From Monosporascus cannonballus (Eukaryota; Ascomycota; Sordariomycetes; Xylariales), in contig QJNS01000003.1 of NCBI GenBank assembly GCA_004154925.1, forward strand, positions 496,001 through 560,000: 64,000 nucleotides of DNA, written 5' to 3'. A model generated the notes under the pieces. That model made no database searches. It saw only the letters and a program-made list of their open reading frames with translations, and had not been told where the DNA came from. The position numbers and the translations under genes are program-made. Shown in pieces: positions 1 to 13,431 of this stretch (the stretch's first letter is position 1; each line of letters opens with the position of its first letter).

Positions 1-2146
1 ATAAAAGTTTTTAAAAACAGAAAGGTTTTTATAACGGATAAGGTTATGAAAAAACTTATTTTCTGGTACCGCCGGCGTTGTTACCCTAATATTAAACGAT
101 TAATTTAAACTATTAAAAGGTTTATAGGGATAAATTTAAGCATTAAAAATATGAAAATTATCCTTTATATAATTTGTAACAAAACGAAAATAATACGTAA
201 GGAAAATTATTTAATATAACGTAAGTTTGGTAAAACACGTTAATATTAAAAATAATAGTTATCTTAAACTTATGATAAACGATTTATTGCATTATAAAAA
301 GTATTATTTATTTAGAATAAAAAACGAAGTATAATAATATTTGAATACGTATATTACGTAAATAACTAAGCGTTCAAAGGCGTTAAGCAAAAAAAAAAAT
401 ATAAATTTTGCGGTTTAACGGTAGCAGGAAATTTGGCACAATAATTATCGAAAACTTTTGCGTTGTGGAAGGTATTAAGCTGGTAATTTCCAGCTTATAT
501 ATCCAGTATTAGAATAAAGTCGCAAAACGTAATATCTAGTTTTTTCAGAACGAAGCGCGTACGATTTCCGTATAAATAAAAATATTTATATATTTTTAAA
601 ACCTATTAATAAAAGCTATAACTAATATGATTAATAAAATAAAATAATTAATTATAAAGATATAATATTTATTAAATATTTTGAAAATATATTCGACCTT
701 AAACCAAAACGATTATACAAATCGGATAATAATTATTTTCGTATTTTTGGTAATAGATATATAATTTTAATCGGTACGAATTACAGAATTAAATTAAAAA
801 ACTGATAGCCTAGAGAATAAAAAAATGTTGTTAAGATATTAAGAAATATATAATTATAAGGTTTAGTTATTAAAAAGCGGCAAATTACTAATAACATTAT
901 ATATTATTATTTATAAAAATTTGGAAAAACCAGGATAGCCCCTTTAGTTCGAAAAATATTATTCGGTTATTTCCGCAACCCGTATAAAAACGTTTAAAAT
1001 ACCGTTAGAAACAGAGTATTAAAATGAAAAATAAAAACGATAACGTTATTTTAAAGGATGATATAAATTAGGAAACGAAATAAGTAAAACTTAAAAAAGG
1101 GCGTCCAAAGAAAACAGTCCTTAATTTATATACCCTAGAAGCTCTAAAGGAAGCTCCGGAACTTTTGCGCAAATTAACGTTAGTTTTGACTTAAAAGGGC
1201 GACGAAAAAAGCGATTATAACATATATATTTTTTAATTTCGACCCTGGTAATAACCTTAGTAACAAAATGTACATGCTGTTTGTCATAGGCGACGGTCCA
1301 AATTTAAAGGAAATGATGGGGAACCCAGAACGAAAAATACGGTTTAAAGCGATTTTTACTAAAATTAAAAAAAAAGCTTTTATGCGGAATTTTTAAGTTT
1401 ATACCCCCTGGCGAAAAGGCTTACGAGCACGTTATAGATTTTAAATAGGTATTAAGAAAAGAATTATACGTTTATAAGAGAACTGGAAAAATATAAGGCC
1501 CGTATTTGCGCAAAAGAATTTATTTAACGGAAAAAAAAATAAATTATAACGAGATTATAATCAGTATTATAAGGGCTATATATTAGAAAGTTTTAATAGC
1601 GTTAATTACCGGCCTGGGTTAATATATATTCTAAATCGAATTTATTGCCGTTTATTTAAATAGTAATTTATAGAAAAACGTTTGTATAAAATTTTTCCTA
1701 TATTAACGGAATATTTTAATATTTATTGAAAAAAATAAAAATACTTATTAGTTTTCCCCTAAGCAAATTATTAAATTAATAAATCCTTTATACGATTTAA
1801 AGCAAATCGAAATTGCTTAATAAGAAAAAATAAAAAAGATATTAACAAAATAAGGATTCCGTTTATTGATTTTGGACGACATAATATATTATAACTCAGA
1901 AATGGGAGCTGTTATTATTTCGTACGTCGATAACTTCCTGTTTTTCGGCCTTAATACATAGCGCTCTTAGGGTATTATTAAAAAAATCGCTAAGGACGTA
2001 CTTATTAAGGATTTAAGTAACGCGGATTAATATCTAGGTATACGGATTGTACGTTTTTCGTTAATTAAAGATATCGGGTTAAACCAGTAATAATATATCG
2101 AAAATTTATTATAATTAGTAAATTTAAATATTATACGGAAAGTACT

Positions 2147-2329
2147 TGTGATGGGGCTGTATGGAGCCCTATTATGGAGCACCGGACAAACGCCGGTACT
2201 AAGCAGCACTAGCGCAGCGCCTTATATACGAACATACATAACTATATTTTCATCTTTTTTTTTTCTTTAGCTAAAAAATAAACTTTTATTAGCAACTAAT
2301 TGCCAACCGTTTAGGTAAAGCCATTTATA
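2147..2329 (+). repeat. 5' LTR of Gypsy-1
   Basis: This is a 183-bp copy beginning TGTGATGGGG and ending ATTTATA. It matches 8894-9081 and, in reverse, 55081-55268 along its whole length. Most differences between the copies are C/T or G/A, as expected from RIP. Confidence 0.88.
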
Positions 2330-5052
2330 TATTTTCTAGCTTACTAGTTAGCAAAGCAAAAGACGTTCGGAATTAGATATTAGGATTTTCGAACGCTTTT
2401 TAAAGGGCCCAGCAAGGGGTCCCTATCGACCCAGAGTTATAAAAGGTATTTAGCGTTATAATGGAAACCCTATTAAGCTCGATATCAGTTATAAAATAGC
2501 GTATAAGTTATTAACTCGAAAAAAGCAAAAAAAAGGTAGCTTAATTCTGTAACCATATAAAAGCGCAATATAAGGCAAATAAAAAATTAATATAAACGGC
2601 CGAATAACTTAAAAACAGCTTAATTACTTAGCAAAAGTTTATTATTTAGTTGTAAGTTCGGAACATAATAACCCTTACGAATACCGACTTTTTTTCGATT
2701 TAATAACGATCGGAAACGTAATTAGGTTATTCCGTAAAAACGGTTCGAACGACCGAATTAACAGTAAGAGCTAAACAAAAGCTGTTATTTTGGCCGGAGA
2801 AGTTCGACGGGACAAAAAAGAAATTCCCCGAATGGTACGTATTCATAACTTATAAATTCGAAATAAACGTTATTTTCATAAAAGAAATTCGTAAATAATT
2901 TTACGTTATATACGAAAGGTTCGAAATTAATATATAACGTATAGTTATTATTTATTATATTACCGGAGGTTTAAATAATATTTATAACTTTATCGGTTTT
3001 TTTTAAGTACTACATAAATAATATAATAATCGGCATAAAAAGAAAAAAATAATCGAATATTTTCGAAACTTAAAGTAAATTAATAATACGAAATTTTTAT
3101 TATTTTTCTTTTATTTGAAAAAACCTTCATAAACGTAAAAAAGATTATTTAATTAACGAAAACAAAACTTATGTTTTTAAAAGAAAGATTAAATAAAAAA
3201 TTTATTTAAATTTTAATTTTAATAAATCTTTTTTAAAAGTTATAACATATGGGTAAATAAGATAATAAAAATTACCGGACGCCTTAAAAAAATAATGCAG
3301 TAAAAAGAAACGAATAATTTTTTAATAACTTAATTAAGTAATATTAATTAGGCAGAAAATAACTTAGATAACGATATAAATGTAATAGATATTTCGGCAA
3401 TAAGATAATAAAAATAAAAACCTTAAATTTTATTTTTAATGCCGAAATAATATATATAATACATAATTTAAAAAGAATAAAACGTCAGTAAAACGAAAGG
3501 CCTTTATTTACGTTATAAGCGTCCTAATTATAGGGCGAACCGTTGCCCGTTTTTATCAGCAAAAAAACCGCAGGGAGAAATTAATTCGTTAAAAATATAT
3601 GAAAACGAAAAATCGGAATTTAAAAACGAAAAAAAAATAATTCCTAAATATCGGCGCATTCGGAAATAAAAAATAATCTAAGCCGAGGTAAAGGTTGCGA
3701 AATAAAATATAAATAATATTTTATTTATTATTAATATATATATTAATTTAAAAAAATGTATTAACATATTTGTTAATTAAGAATATAAATATTTTACCGT
3801 AATAAGCGAAACGTTCGTAAAATGTTTATAATTGCCGCATATTTTAATAAAATTATACGGATTAAAACAAATTTGAAAAAAATTTAACGGCGGCGAGAAA
3901 AAATTAAAAAAATAATATATATGAAAATAGATATTGGCGGTTTCAAAATTAGGATATTCGTATATATTATTAATGGCTTTAATTACCCTTTAACTTTTGG
4001 GAAATTTTAAATACAGTACTATAATATCGTATACGTAACGTAAACGTACTTTTTAATGGTAAACGTAATAAATTATATAAGGGCTTACGAAAAAAGATAC
4101 GAAACCCAAAAAAGTAACGTATAAATAATTTACAAAACGAAAAGAATTTTAATTGCCGTTTTTAAGGCGGAATTTCGGAGGATAAAAAAAATTACAAGGA
4201 CCAAATAAAACATTCAGCTGTTTTAAATCGCTTTAATCGATATTAATAAGGCGTTAATACTTAAGAAAAAAATAAAGATTAACGAAAAACTTCCATTTAA
4301 ATTAAAAACGTTTTGGAAATTATTTAATAAAAAATTAAATAATACCTTATTTTTACCCCGCCCCGAAATAAACCATACGATTTTATTACGCAGACACGAA
4401 ATAAAAAAGGAAATATTAACATTATAAAGGCTTTTATATGATATAATTAAGAGGAAATTATGAGCCTTAAAAAAACTTTAACGGAATTTTTAAATAAAAG
4501 ATATATCCGTATAAATAATTCGCCCGTAAAGGTTCCAGTTTTATTTATGAAGAAACCCGGAAAAAATTACGTTTTTGTTCCAATTATCGGGTGCTAAATA
4601 TAATAACCGAAAAAAACCGTTACATTTTACCCTTTATTTCGGAAACTTTAAAATCATTTTTTTACGTTAAGTAATTTATAAAAATAAACGTCTAAATAAT
4701 ATTCTATAAAATTAAAATTAAAAAAAGAAAACGAATAAAAAATGGTATTCCGAACGCGTTTCGGTTTATACAAATAATTAATAATACCGTTCGGCTTATA
4801 CGGAGTTTCCGTAACCTTTTAACGATACATTAACGAGGTTCTAAAAAAATACCTTAACGTTTTTTACTTAGCATATATAAATAATATCCTTATTTTTTTT
4901 CTGGATTTAAAAAAGATTATATATAAAAAGTAAAAGAGGTTTTAAGCCGCTTAAGAAAAACGGATATAAATCTAAATATTTTTAAATGCGAATTCGCCGT
5001 AAAAATAATAAAATATATTGGATTTATCATAAACGCCGGAAAAGGAATATAA

Positions 5053-5247
5053 ATGGACCCCGAGAAATTACGTGCGATTAAAAATTGGGAAATTCCCAAA
5101 ACGCTTAAGGGAATCCGAAACTTTTTAAGGTTTGCAAATTTTTACCGTAATTTTATAACCTATTACGTAAATATATCGGTACCGCTAATAACCCTAATCC
5201 AAAAAAATCTTATTCCGTTAAGAAAAAAAAGAAAAAATAACGTTTAA
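5053..5247 (+). pseudogene. Relic of Gypsy-1 reverse transcriptase / RNase H connection
   Basis: A 64-codon open remnant reads MDPEKLRAIKNWEIPKT and then FLRFANFYRNFI, close to the Ty3/Gypsy block MDPEKVxAIxxWPxPxxxxxxxSFLGFANFYRRFI that follows the RT palm. It is the best preserved coding piece of Gypsy-1, on the element's own strand. Upstream RT palm sequence is readable only through stops, and the frame ends in a lysine-rich run. It is not expected to make a protein. Confidence 0.8.
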
Positions 5248-8200
5248 ACGTTTTAAAAGCATTTTTATAACGGAATTAATTTTAGCATAATAAAATCCCG
5301 AAAAACTTATAATATTAAAAGCAAATTATTTAAGGATAATATACGGAAATCATTTATCATAAGTTAATAAATTAAAAATATTATACCCGGTCGCTTAATA
5401 CTTTACAAAATTAAATTTTATTAAAATTAATTACGAAATATATAATAAAAACCTTATAACGGTAATAAATTATTTAAAAACGTAAGATATAAAAGTATAT
5501 AACATAATAGCCCTATTTAAGATTATTACCAACCATAAAAGTTTAAAATATTTCATAATTATTAAAAATTTAACCAAACGCCAAATAAAATAATTAAAAA
5601 AATTATCCCGTTTTAATTTTTGTTTCGAATTCCGTACCGGCCGTTTAAATACTAAGGCCGATATATTTTCGTATAAAAAATAAAATATATTTATAAAAGA
5701 AGGCGATAACCGGAAAACCGTACGAAAATTTTAATTAATACAGGATAAATAATTATTTATATTACTTACGAAATATTGAAAATACGCCGAAAATATAATA
5801 ACGATTAATAATATTAAAATTAAAAATAACGGATTATTTCGAAAAACGCAAATATCTTAATATTACGAAAACTTCCAAAACTTTTAAAACGTAATGTGAA
5901 AATATCATAAAAATTATAATTACATTATTAAGGCTATTATAAAAGAAAAACGCAATTTTCCTACGGAACTAAAATTATTAATATTAATCGTAAAATATAC
6001 CTTAAATGTTAAAAGTTTTTCTTAATTTCGAAAACGTTTTTAAATCTTAAATTAAAAACCGTTTAAAACGGCCTTAATATAAAATACCTACGATTTTTAT
6101 ATAATAAGATACCCAAATAAAAAGGTTACGATTACGGTATTTTTGAAAAAGTTTTTCTGGCCGGGTATATATCGTATAATAAAGTAATTTTGCAGGAATT
6201 ACAACGTATGCGGCCATAAAAACATATGGAAAAATAAGAAAAAAAAAGCTATTAAAATTATTCCCGGTTCCCGAACAATTTTAAAACAAATTATTAATTA
6301 ATTTCATACCCAATTTATTAACCGCTTTTAAATATAACTTATATTTATTAATAATTATTACAAACTGATTATTTAAAGCAATAATCTTAAAAATAATACG
6401 TACGATAAACGCAAAAATATATGCGGAAATATTCGTAAAAATATATTAAAAATTTCGTACCTTTTTTAAAGCTATTATAGATAATAAAGAAATTAATTAA
6501 GTAAGGAAATTCTGGACTAAATCTTACGAATTAATAAAAATAAAGTAAGATCTTTTTACCGTATATTACCTAAAAACCGATAATATTACGAAAAAAACTA
6601 ATTAAAAAGTATTAACTTATTTACGAATTTTCGTAATATATTCGTAATAAAAATAAAATAAGCTCTTTTTAAAAGCAATATTGACATTTAATAACCGAAA
6701 TATAATTGCGGTAAAACTAAATTTTTTTTGCTTATTTTATAAACATTACGTTAACCCGATTCCCTAAATAAAAAATAATTTAACAACCAAAAAAAATCCA
6801 CGTACAAAAACGGAATATTTCGTTAAAAATTACAAAAAAATACGGAATTTACCTAAGCCGCGATAGTAGCGGCCTAGCAAACCTAAAAGGAAATAATAAA
6901 TAAAAATCGTTTTCTAAACGAAAAATTCGAAATTAATAATAAAATTTAATTATCTCTAAAAGATATTGCTACTTTTTAACCGTTAAAAAATTAAAATAAC
7001 TTTAAATTAAATACCAAATAACTAAAATAATTAATTTTTATATTATTAAATTAAATATATTTAAAAGAACTTATAATCGCTTTTACAATAATTTATTAAA
7101 GCGCATAAATTATAACCCCTTATCGTTTTATATTAACGTAAATACGTAACCCCTTTTTATTATCCCTAAAAAAATAACAAACTAAAATTTAAAATCGAAA
7201 ATATTCTTTAAGCCCGGACTAAAAAAAATATGAAAAAACTTTGTACGCCAAATTTAAGTAAAATAATTAAATTACGCAAAACCGACTTAAAATCTATTTA
7301 AAGAATTCGTAAATACGGCAGCTTTATAATAATTCGAAAAGAAATACGGCAATATAACTATTAATAACGGACCCCAAATCTAACGTATTACCCAAAAGCA
7401 AATAGGTAAAAATCCAGCCTAAAAATACCGGCCAAATAATACGTAAACGGTATAAAAAACTTAAGAAAACCGTTTAAAAATAACCTTATACAATTCGCAA
7501 ATAAGCGTTAAAATAACGTTTCCGTTATTTACAAATAAAGCATATTAAAAAAATTAAAAATTATAAAAATAATACGCCGGTTAAAAAATTATTTAATTAT
7601 TTTTTAAAAACCTATAAATTTAACAATTTACTTTACGAATTTATACCGTTAATCTTATGCAGAAATTACGTACTTAAAACGTACGATTATTCGGCCTTAT
7701 TTATATCAAATTTCGGCAAAACCGGAATTTTCTTTTTAACTACCTAAATTACAATTACGAAACTTTCGAAAACGTTAACAATATCATTATTAACAGCTAT
7801 TAATTAAACTTATAACATAAATTAATAAATAATGCAAGAAAAACGCGAAAATATTACAAAAAAAACTTATATAACGGGATTTATTATTTTTATACTTAAT
7901 ATATCTTTTATTACGTTAAATAAAAAAACCGGCGAAACCGGTAACTTAACTTACGTATAAATAGCGCATAAACCAAGAATTAAAGGCGTAAATTTACCTC
8001 GGAACAAACGCCGTACGAAAATTTAAAGCATAAACGTAAAATTTTGGCACCCGTTTTTTTCTAAGTACGGATAACCGCTAAACCAGGGTTAACGGCAAAG
8101 GAATAATATTAAAAATACGTAAAAAAAGCAGACTTACTAAGATCTCGGTAATCGTAATTAAAAACAACTTTACAAAACGCATTAACCGCTTAACGAAACT

Positions 8201-8893
8201 CGGGAATATCCATAAACTATACGGAAACCATATTAAAAAAACATACCAGCAAAAATAAAAAAAAATACCTATTTCGGAATATTTGTAATTATAATTAACG
8301 GAAGCTTAATAATAGACCGCCTTTTTATCTATAATAATAAACATTTTAGGAATAACAAATAAATAACGTACAAATAAATTACATATCTCGTTAATTTAAA
8401 CAAAACGTATTCGAGTTTTGGGCAAAACAAATTATATAGGTAAAACAGGGCATATTACAATTACAGGCGGGATATTTATCTAAAGCGACGTAAATACATA
8501 ACGCACGAAAAACTTTAACAGATTCCAACTTACCAAAAGGGCCCGAAACCATAAAAACGTCCTTTTTGCAAAAATTTTTTATAACGTTATAACGCATAAT
8601 TAGCTTTTAAGCCGTTGCGAAATAACGTATAAAAACATTATTATAAATACTAATAAAAATTAACTTATCAAATTAAGTTCTTATTATAAAAAAAAATTAA
8701 AACGGGTAAAAACGTAAGCGCGTTTTTATATATAAACTTACTTAACGCATAATTAACTTATAATTAACCACCTAAGTTAAGCCTAATTCGAAAATCGACA
8801 AATTTCCGAATTTCGGACCAATTAAAAGCTAAAAATTAACGCAATTATTAATCCTGCGATAAATTAACCCTTTTTGGGAAAGGTGAAGGGTAA

Positions 8894-9081
8894 TATAATA
8901 GGGCTATATGGAGCCCTATTATAGAATACCGGACAAACGCCGGTATCAAACAGCACTAGCGTAGCGCCTTATATGCGAACACACATAACTGTATTTTCAT
9001 CTTCCCTTTCTTTTCTCTTTAGCTAAAAAATAAAGTCTTATTGGCAACTGATTACAGACCGCTCAGGTGAAGCCTTTTGCA
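8894..9081 (+). repeat. 3' LTR of Gypsy-1
   Basis: This is a 188-bp direct copy of 2147-2329, ending CCTTTTGCA and followed at once by the target duplication GTACT. Its right half is less mutated than the 5' copy (for example CGCTCAGGTGAAGCC against CGTTTAGGTAAAGCC). Confidence 0.88.
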
Positions 9082-9954
9082 GTACTTATGTTATTTGTTA
9101 ACGATTATTTGAAATACGTTATATGGTATAACGGAATGGCTAATAAGGAAAAAATATTCGAATACGTTAACCTAATAGGAAAATTTAATTTTTTTAATTA
9201 TATTTAATAAACCGGATATAACGTTTACAACTTTAATTTAAGTTAGGTTTATAAGTAACCCGTTGTCTAGATACCGGGAATATATTAAGTAATTATTATG
9301 ATACTTAAATAATATGGCAAACTTATTTTTTCGATATAAAAAATTAAACGAAAATTACTTATACCAGAAATATAACGATTTCAGGTTATTTGGAATAATG
9401 GATATAAATTTTGCGGATTCCGAATTAACAAAATCCATTACGGGGTGCGTATTTTTTATAGTTAAAATATCTATTACATAATTTTCGAAATTATAAGGTA
9501 TTATTATTAAATTTATTACGGAAACAAAATATGTAAAAGCAAAAATAATAATAACGGAAGTAATTAAAATTAGGAATTTTCTTATAAAATTAGGACTTAT
9601 ACCTAAGGGCCTTATTTTTATCCTGGAGGATAATATAAGTACGTTAAAATAAGTAACGGAAATATAAATAACTCGAAAAAAACGTTATATTTGGTTCGAA
9701 TATCATTACGTACATTAAGAGGTTTAAGACGGAAATATTTGTTTTTAGTACGTGGAAAACAAACATAACCTAGTAAATAGGTTTACGAAGTTATTAAACA
9801 GGGTTAATTTCGAGCGATTTGTAACCAACTTAATGCTTAAAAGGATATAAATATAAAATAAGTTAAAAGGTATTTAAGATTAACGAAAATAAAAGTTTAA
9901 TTCTTATATAGATTAAAGATTTTGGTGGATAAAGCTATTTGACGCAAGAGGGCG

Positions 9955-10161
9955 TGTCGGCAGTTGGGTGTTTTAAATGCTTACGGTTAGCGCTTGGAAG
10001 TAGTGCTCTGCAGCCTGGGACAGCGTTTGTCCAGGGACTACCGTTTATATAAACAGGACGTATATGTAAGGGCGGTACGCCCCAGACTTCTTCAGTCTTT
10101 CCTAGCATAGATTATCAAGCTATCACCAGTTTCCTGCATTTGATCACTGTGACTGCTGACA
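9955..10161 (+). repeat. 3' LTR of Copia-1
   Basis: This 207-bp block begins TGTCGGCAG and ends CTGCTGACA, the inverted short ends expected of an LTR. It is preceded by a purine-rich tract (GCAAGAGGGCG) of the polypurine-tract type. It is much less AT-rich than the sequence on either side. The Copia-1 coding relic ends just upstream and Copia-2 coding sequence on the opposite strand starts just downstream, so this is an element edge. The 5' LTR and the matching target duplication (TAATC expected) would lie left of the window. Confidence 0.75.
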
Positions 10162-12050
10162 TAATCATTATAAATCCTTAAGGTCGTTAATATAGAAATA
10201 TTGCATTAACTTCGCAAGAAATTTTTTAACGCATACTATATTACGAATCCTATATATTATGGCTATATCGTTAACGTAGAAAAGTTATGTTAACCAATCA
10301 TTAATTATAATTTATGGATTATCCGGAATGGACCTTAATTCCAATTCCTTTAATCCTGCCGTTAGGTTTCGTTACTATAGAAATAATGATCGCCTTAAGC
10401 CGTATAGGACCTTTCGGAGCCTTAAATAAAAACCTGAACGTACGAATCCCTATAAGAAACATACGTACATTAGCTTATCGAGATCGCTATACGGAAACGC
10501 GTTAATGGCGTCAAGCTGACGAAATTTAAGGTTAAATCGAGCTATAATAATTATAAACATATAAAAAGATTTTCTTATTAACGTAAACGCGTAAATGTTA
10601 AAATCCTTACGGGACTAAAGGTTGCCCCGGATAACAATCTTAACCTTAAACTTTTAAAACACCTCGTACTTATTAAATTTATATATAAATACTTATACTA
10701 ACGGAAAAATACCGTTAGGACCTATGTCTTCAATCGCCTTTTGTAATAAAATAATAACAATTAATCACTTTGCTCGATATATCTGGTTTTATTTTTTCTA
10801 CGCAACCGTTTTCAAGTTTTCGACATACTTATGCTATATAACTTCCTATTAATTCTTAGGGGCAGCGGAAAAGTTAGTACGATATAAACGATCATACTTA
10901 ATTGCATTCGAAAAAATAACGTTAAAAACGGTTAAATACGTATTACGTTTTTCGAAATCCAACTTATAATTAATATTAGCCGAAAATGGTGTTTTTTTTC
11001 CCGTTTCGCGTATTGGATTTAAGAATAATTAACTAATTTAGGAAGTCTAGCTCGGTACGATATTATCGTAGTTAAAAAGGACCTAGTAAGGCATTTTAAA
11101 CTTTATCCGCCAATGATACATTAAGTTATTAATAATTTAAGCTTTTAGATGCTAAAATGATTTCTAATATAAGCAAATAAAGCTCTTTAACCTTGCATTC
11201 TAAATCATCCGTTTTATTAGAGATACGGCTAGAATTTTTCTCGAAATTATTGCTAACTGTCGAATTAAAGAAACTTTTGTCAAAATACGAATTATGGGCT
11301 TCGTTAACTTCTACTCTCTTAATTTTCTATAAAACCTTTTGATCAGGAAGATTTAGAGCCATTACGATAGTATCGTAAATAATTTTTTCAGATTCGTTCT
11401 GCTCTGCCGAATTATCCACCTCCTTAATAATATCTATCTCCAAAAAATCGCTATTAAAAATAACTTTAAACGTTATTAGAAAAATTGTTACTACAAGTAA
11501 AATAAGGATATTATTAATTTACTCGTTTAATTCCACGATTTCGAACGAAAATTTCTTTCGTTCGCCTCAATGCTTTTTTGTTTCGTTTAAAATAACGTTC
11601 TTAACAATAATAATACGTTATTACGAAAAGATCTATACCTGATATGTATTGCTAATTACGTATCTTACGAAATATCCGATATACGCTTTAAGATCTATTT
11701 TTAAGCGTTTTGCGCCTCGATAAACTGCTTCTATAAACGTATAAACCTTTAATTCGAAAAGTACAATATTTGCAACGTTCGCCTTTAGGCCTTTTTCGAG
11801 GATAGATATTTTATCCCTTTTAACTAGATATTCGTTAAAAATCTAAATAAGGGTTTTCTAATCTAAGGCTGGGAAAAATATAAAATTAATAATATATATA
11901 ACTATTTCCATTATTGCCGGCTACAAATCGAAAAGGAAATTATTATTAATAATTAAGTAACGCGCTTTCATAATAATTACTCCCCCGGCGCATTCCTAAA
12001 CATCTACGGGCTTTTTAGTATATAAAGGCGAAAATTTATAAGTAATACTT

Positions 12051-12453
12051 TGTCATGACACAACGAGTCACGGTCTCTAGAAACGGTCTGTTATAACCCA
12101 ACTCTAAGTGCGCGGTAGGAGAAATCACGTAATGGATCACCAACTTACTGGTGGTAAACCAGTGAGCCGGATTATTAACTTACTGATAATAAGTTAATGA
12201 GCCGGATCGCCAACTTATTGATAATAAACTAATAAATCGGATCAAAATATATATACTTATTATTTTCATAATTTAAACAATTTTAACTTATAATATTTAT
12301 TAATATTAATTGTTCGTAATATAATTTTTATACTTTTAATATTACGAAATATAATATATTATTATATTTATTATTTAATTTCTTAAGATATTTCTCTTAA
12401 TATAAATTCGTACGATTAAGATTTTATAATTGGTTAAACTTTTAACCGTTATA
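12051..12453 (+). repeat. 5' LTR of Gypsy-2a
   Basis: This ~403-bp LTR begins TGTCATGACA. It contains a short internal repeat around CCAACTTACTGGTGGTAA...CCAGTGAGCCGGAT, present about three times in diverged form. Homologous LTRs occur at 18529-18896, 41496-43413, 51017-51485, and inverted at 51616-52030 and 58215-58621. Confidence 0.85.
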
Positions 12454-13212
12454 CGTTATAAGCTTTTATTTAGTAGTACCGTTAGATTCGGAGCAATATC
12501 GCCAACGTTATGTTTATTAGTAAGCAGCCCGAATAGCTTACTTACTAGATCCCTGATAACCCGGACACAGGAATGAAATTCGAAAAAAGGAAAAATTTCG
12601 CTTTTTTCGCGGAGAAGTTCTTCGACGACTAGATGCTATAAACGAACGCATTATTTAGCTGGAAAAAGATAATAATAATTTTACGATATCTTTTTAAGCC
12701 GCTTATAAAAAGCGTAAGAAAAAAAGAAGGCTTTCGAAATTAAAAAATTCTTTCGAACAAACCAAACAATTTAATTAAATATTACCAAGTAACCAGAAAA
12801 GGTTTTTAAATTTCCCAAATCAGAACCTTTTAATAAAACCTTAACCAAATTATAATTTTTCTTGATTTAATACAGTGCATATTTCGAGTATTTTCCTATT
12901 CGATTTGTTACGCCCATTATACGAATCGTATTTACAGTCGGACGATTTATCGAAAATACGATTATTTAGTTCGAATCCGTTATAAGGGAATATATTACCT
13001 TGCTAATCGAAAATCGAAACCCGAAAATAATGCAAATTTATAATAATTGTAAATAATTCGAATAAATATTAACGCAAGCTTTTGATATAATAAACGAGAA
13101 AATCAAAACCGAAATATAAATTTAACAATTACGATAAAAAAGATTAATATCGAGTTATAGCAGTACGTTGACTTAATTAGCCGCTATATTAAATTAGAAA
13201 TAAAAGGTATTA

Positions 13213-13431
13213 ATGACCAAATATTTTGACGGCTTGAAAAGAAAATACAAAAAAAGCTTTTTAAAGTTAATCGACATAATTATTTATCGGATTATATCGT
13301 TATCGCAGTTAAGATCGACGATCGACAATATATATAGCGCATTAAGGGCATTAAAAGAAAAAATAATAATAAATTTTAATATACGGCTAATATTAACGTT
13401 TTTCGACGCAGTAACATTTTTTACAGTATAA
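13213..13431 (+). pseudogene. Relic of Gypsy-2a gag
   Basis: A 72-codon open remnant begins MTKYFDGLKRKYKKSFLKL and continues with LRSTIDNIYSALRALKEK. This resembles the Ty3/Gypsy retrotransposon gag pattern of FYxGLxxxVKDxL followed by AIRIDxRLYxRxxEK. It lies on the element's coding strand, upstream of the RT, where gag belongs. The rest of gag is broken by stops. Confidence 0.6.

Larger units (their letters stand above)
2147..9081 (+). mobile_element. Gypsy-1: full-length, RIP-degraded Ty3/Gypsy retrotransposon with target duplication GTACT
   Basis: Two direct LTRs (2147-2329 and 8894-9081) enclose 6.6 kb, and GTACT flanks both sides (2142-2146 and 9082-9086). Plus-strand translation through stops gives a gag-like region (about 2790-3200, WPEKFDGTKKKFPEWY), reverse transcriptase (about 4430-5060), the RT/RNase H connection (5053-5247), RNase H (about 5250-5700) and an H2C2-type integrase start near 6170-6230 (NVCGHK). 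A polypurine tract (GGGAAAGGTGAAGGG) precedes the 3' LTR. The domain order gag-RT-RNase H-integrase is Ty3/Gypsy. The element sits in the RT of Copia-1 and is therefore younger than it. All coding capacity is destroyed by transitions. Confidence 0.88.
1..10161 (+). mobile_element. Copia-1: RIP-degraded Ty1/Copia retrotransposon, 5' end outside the window, split by Gypsy-1
   Basis: The plus strand of 1-2146 reads, through many stops, as Copia pol. A pre-integrase/integrase-like stretch (WYRRR..PNIK near 65-100) is followed by the reverse transcriptase at about 1450-2146, including SYVDNFLFFG (the YVDD box, about 1918-1950) and an ADQYLGIRI-like block. Gypsy-1 interrupts the RT at 2147. When one target duplication is kept and Gypsy-1 removed, the same frame resumes at 9087 and runs through NLIGKFN and, in other frames, RNase H-like blocks (SELTKSITGCVFF, EDN) to about 9860. 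A purine-rich tract (9944-9954) and a 3' LTR (9955-10161) close the element. No frame is open over any length and TA dinucleotides are in great excess, so it is dead. The Copia assignment is firm; exact domain limits are approximate. Confidence 0.82.

Noticed and set aside
8391..8597. 68-codon minus-strand frame with several cysteines
   Set aside because: It lies antisense in the 3' coding part of Gypsy-1; the cysteines arise from antisense reading and no domain fits.
10314..10505. 63-codon open frame on the plus strand
   Set aside because: It is the antisense shadow of the Copia-2 reverse transcriptase, which reads with recognisable motifs on the minus strand.
12130..12240. CRISPR-like series of CCAACTTACTGG...CCGGAT units
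   Set aside because: The units are short tandem repeats inside the Gypsy-2 LTR, diverged and without spacers; the host is also eukaryotic.
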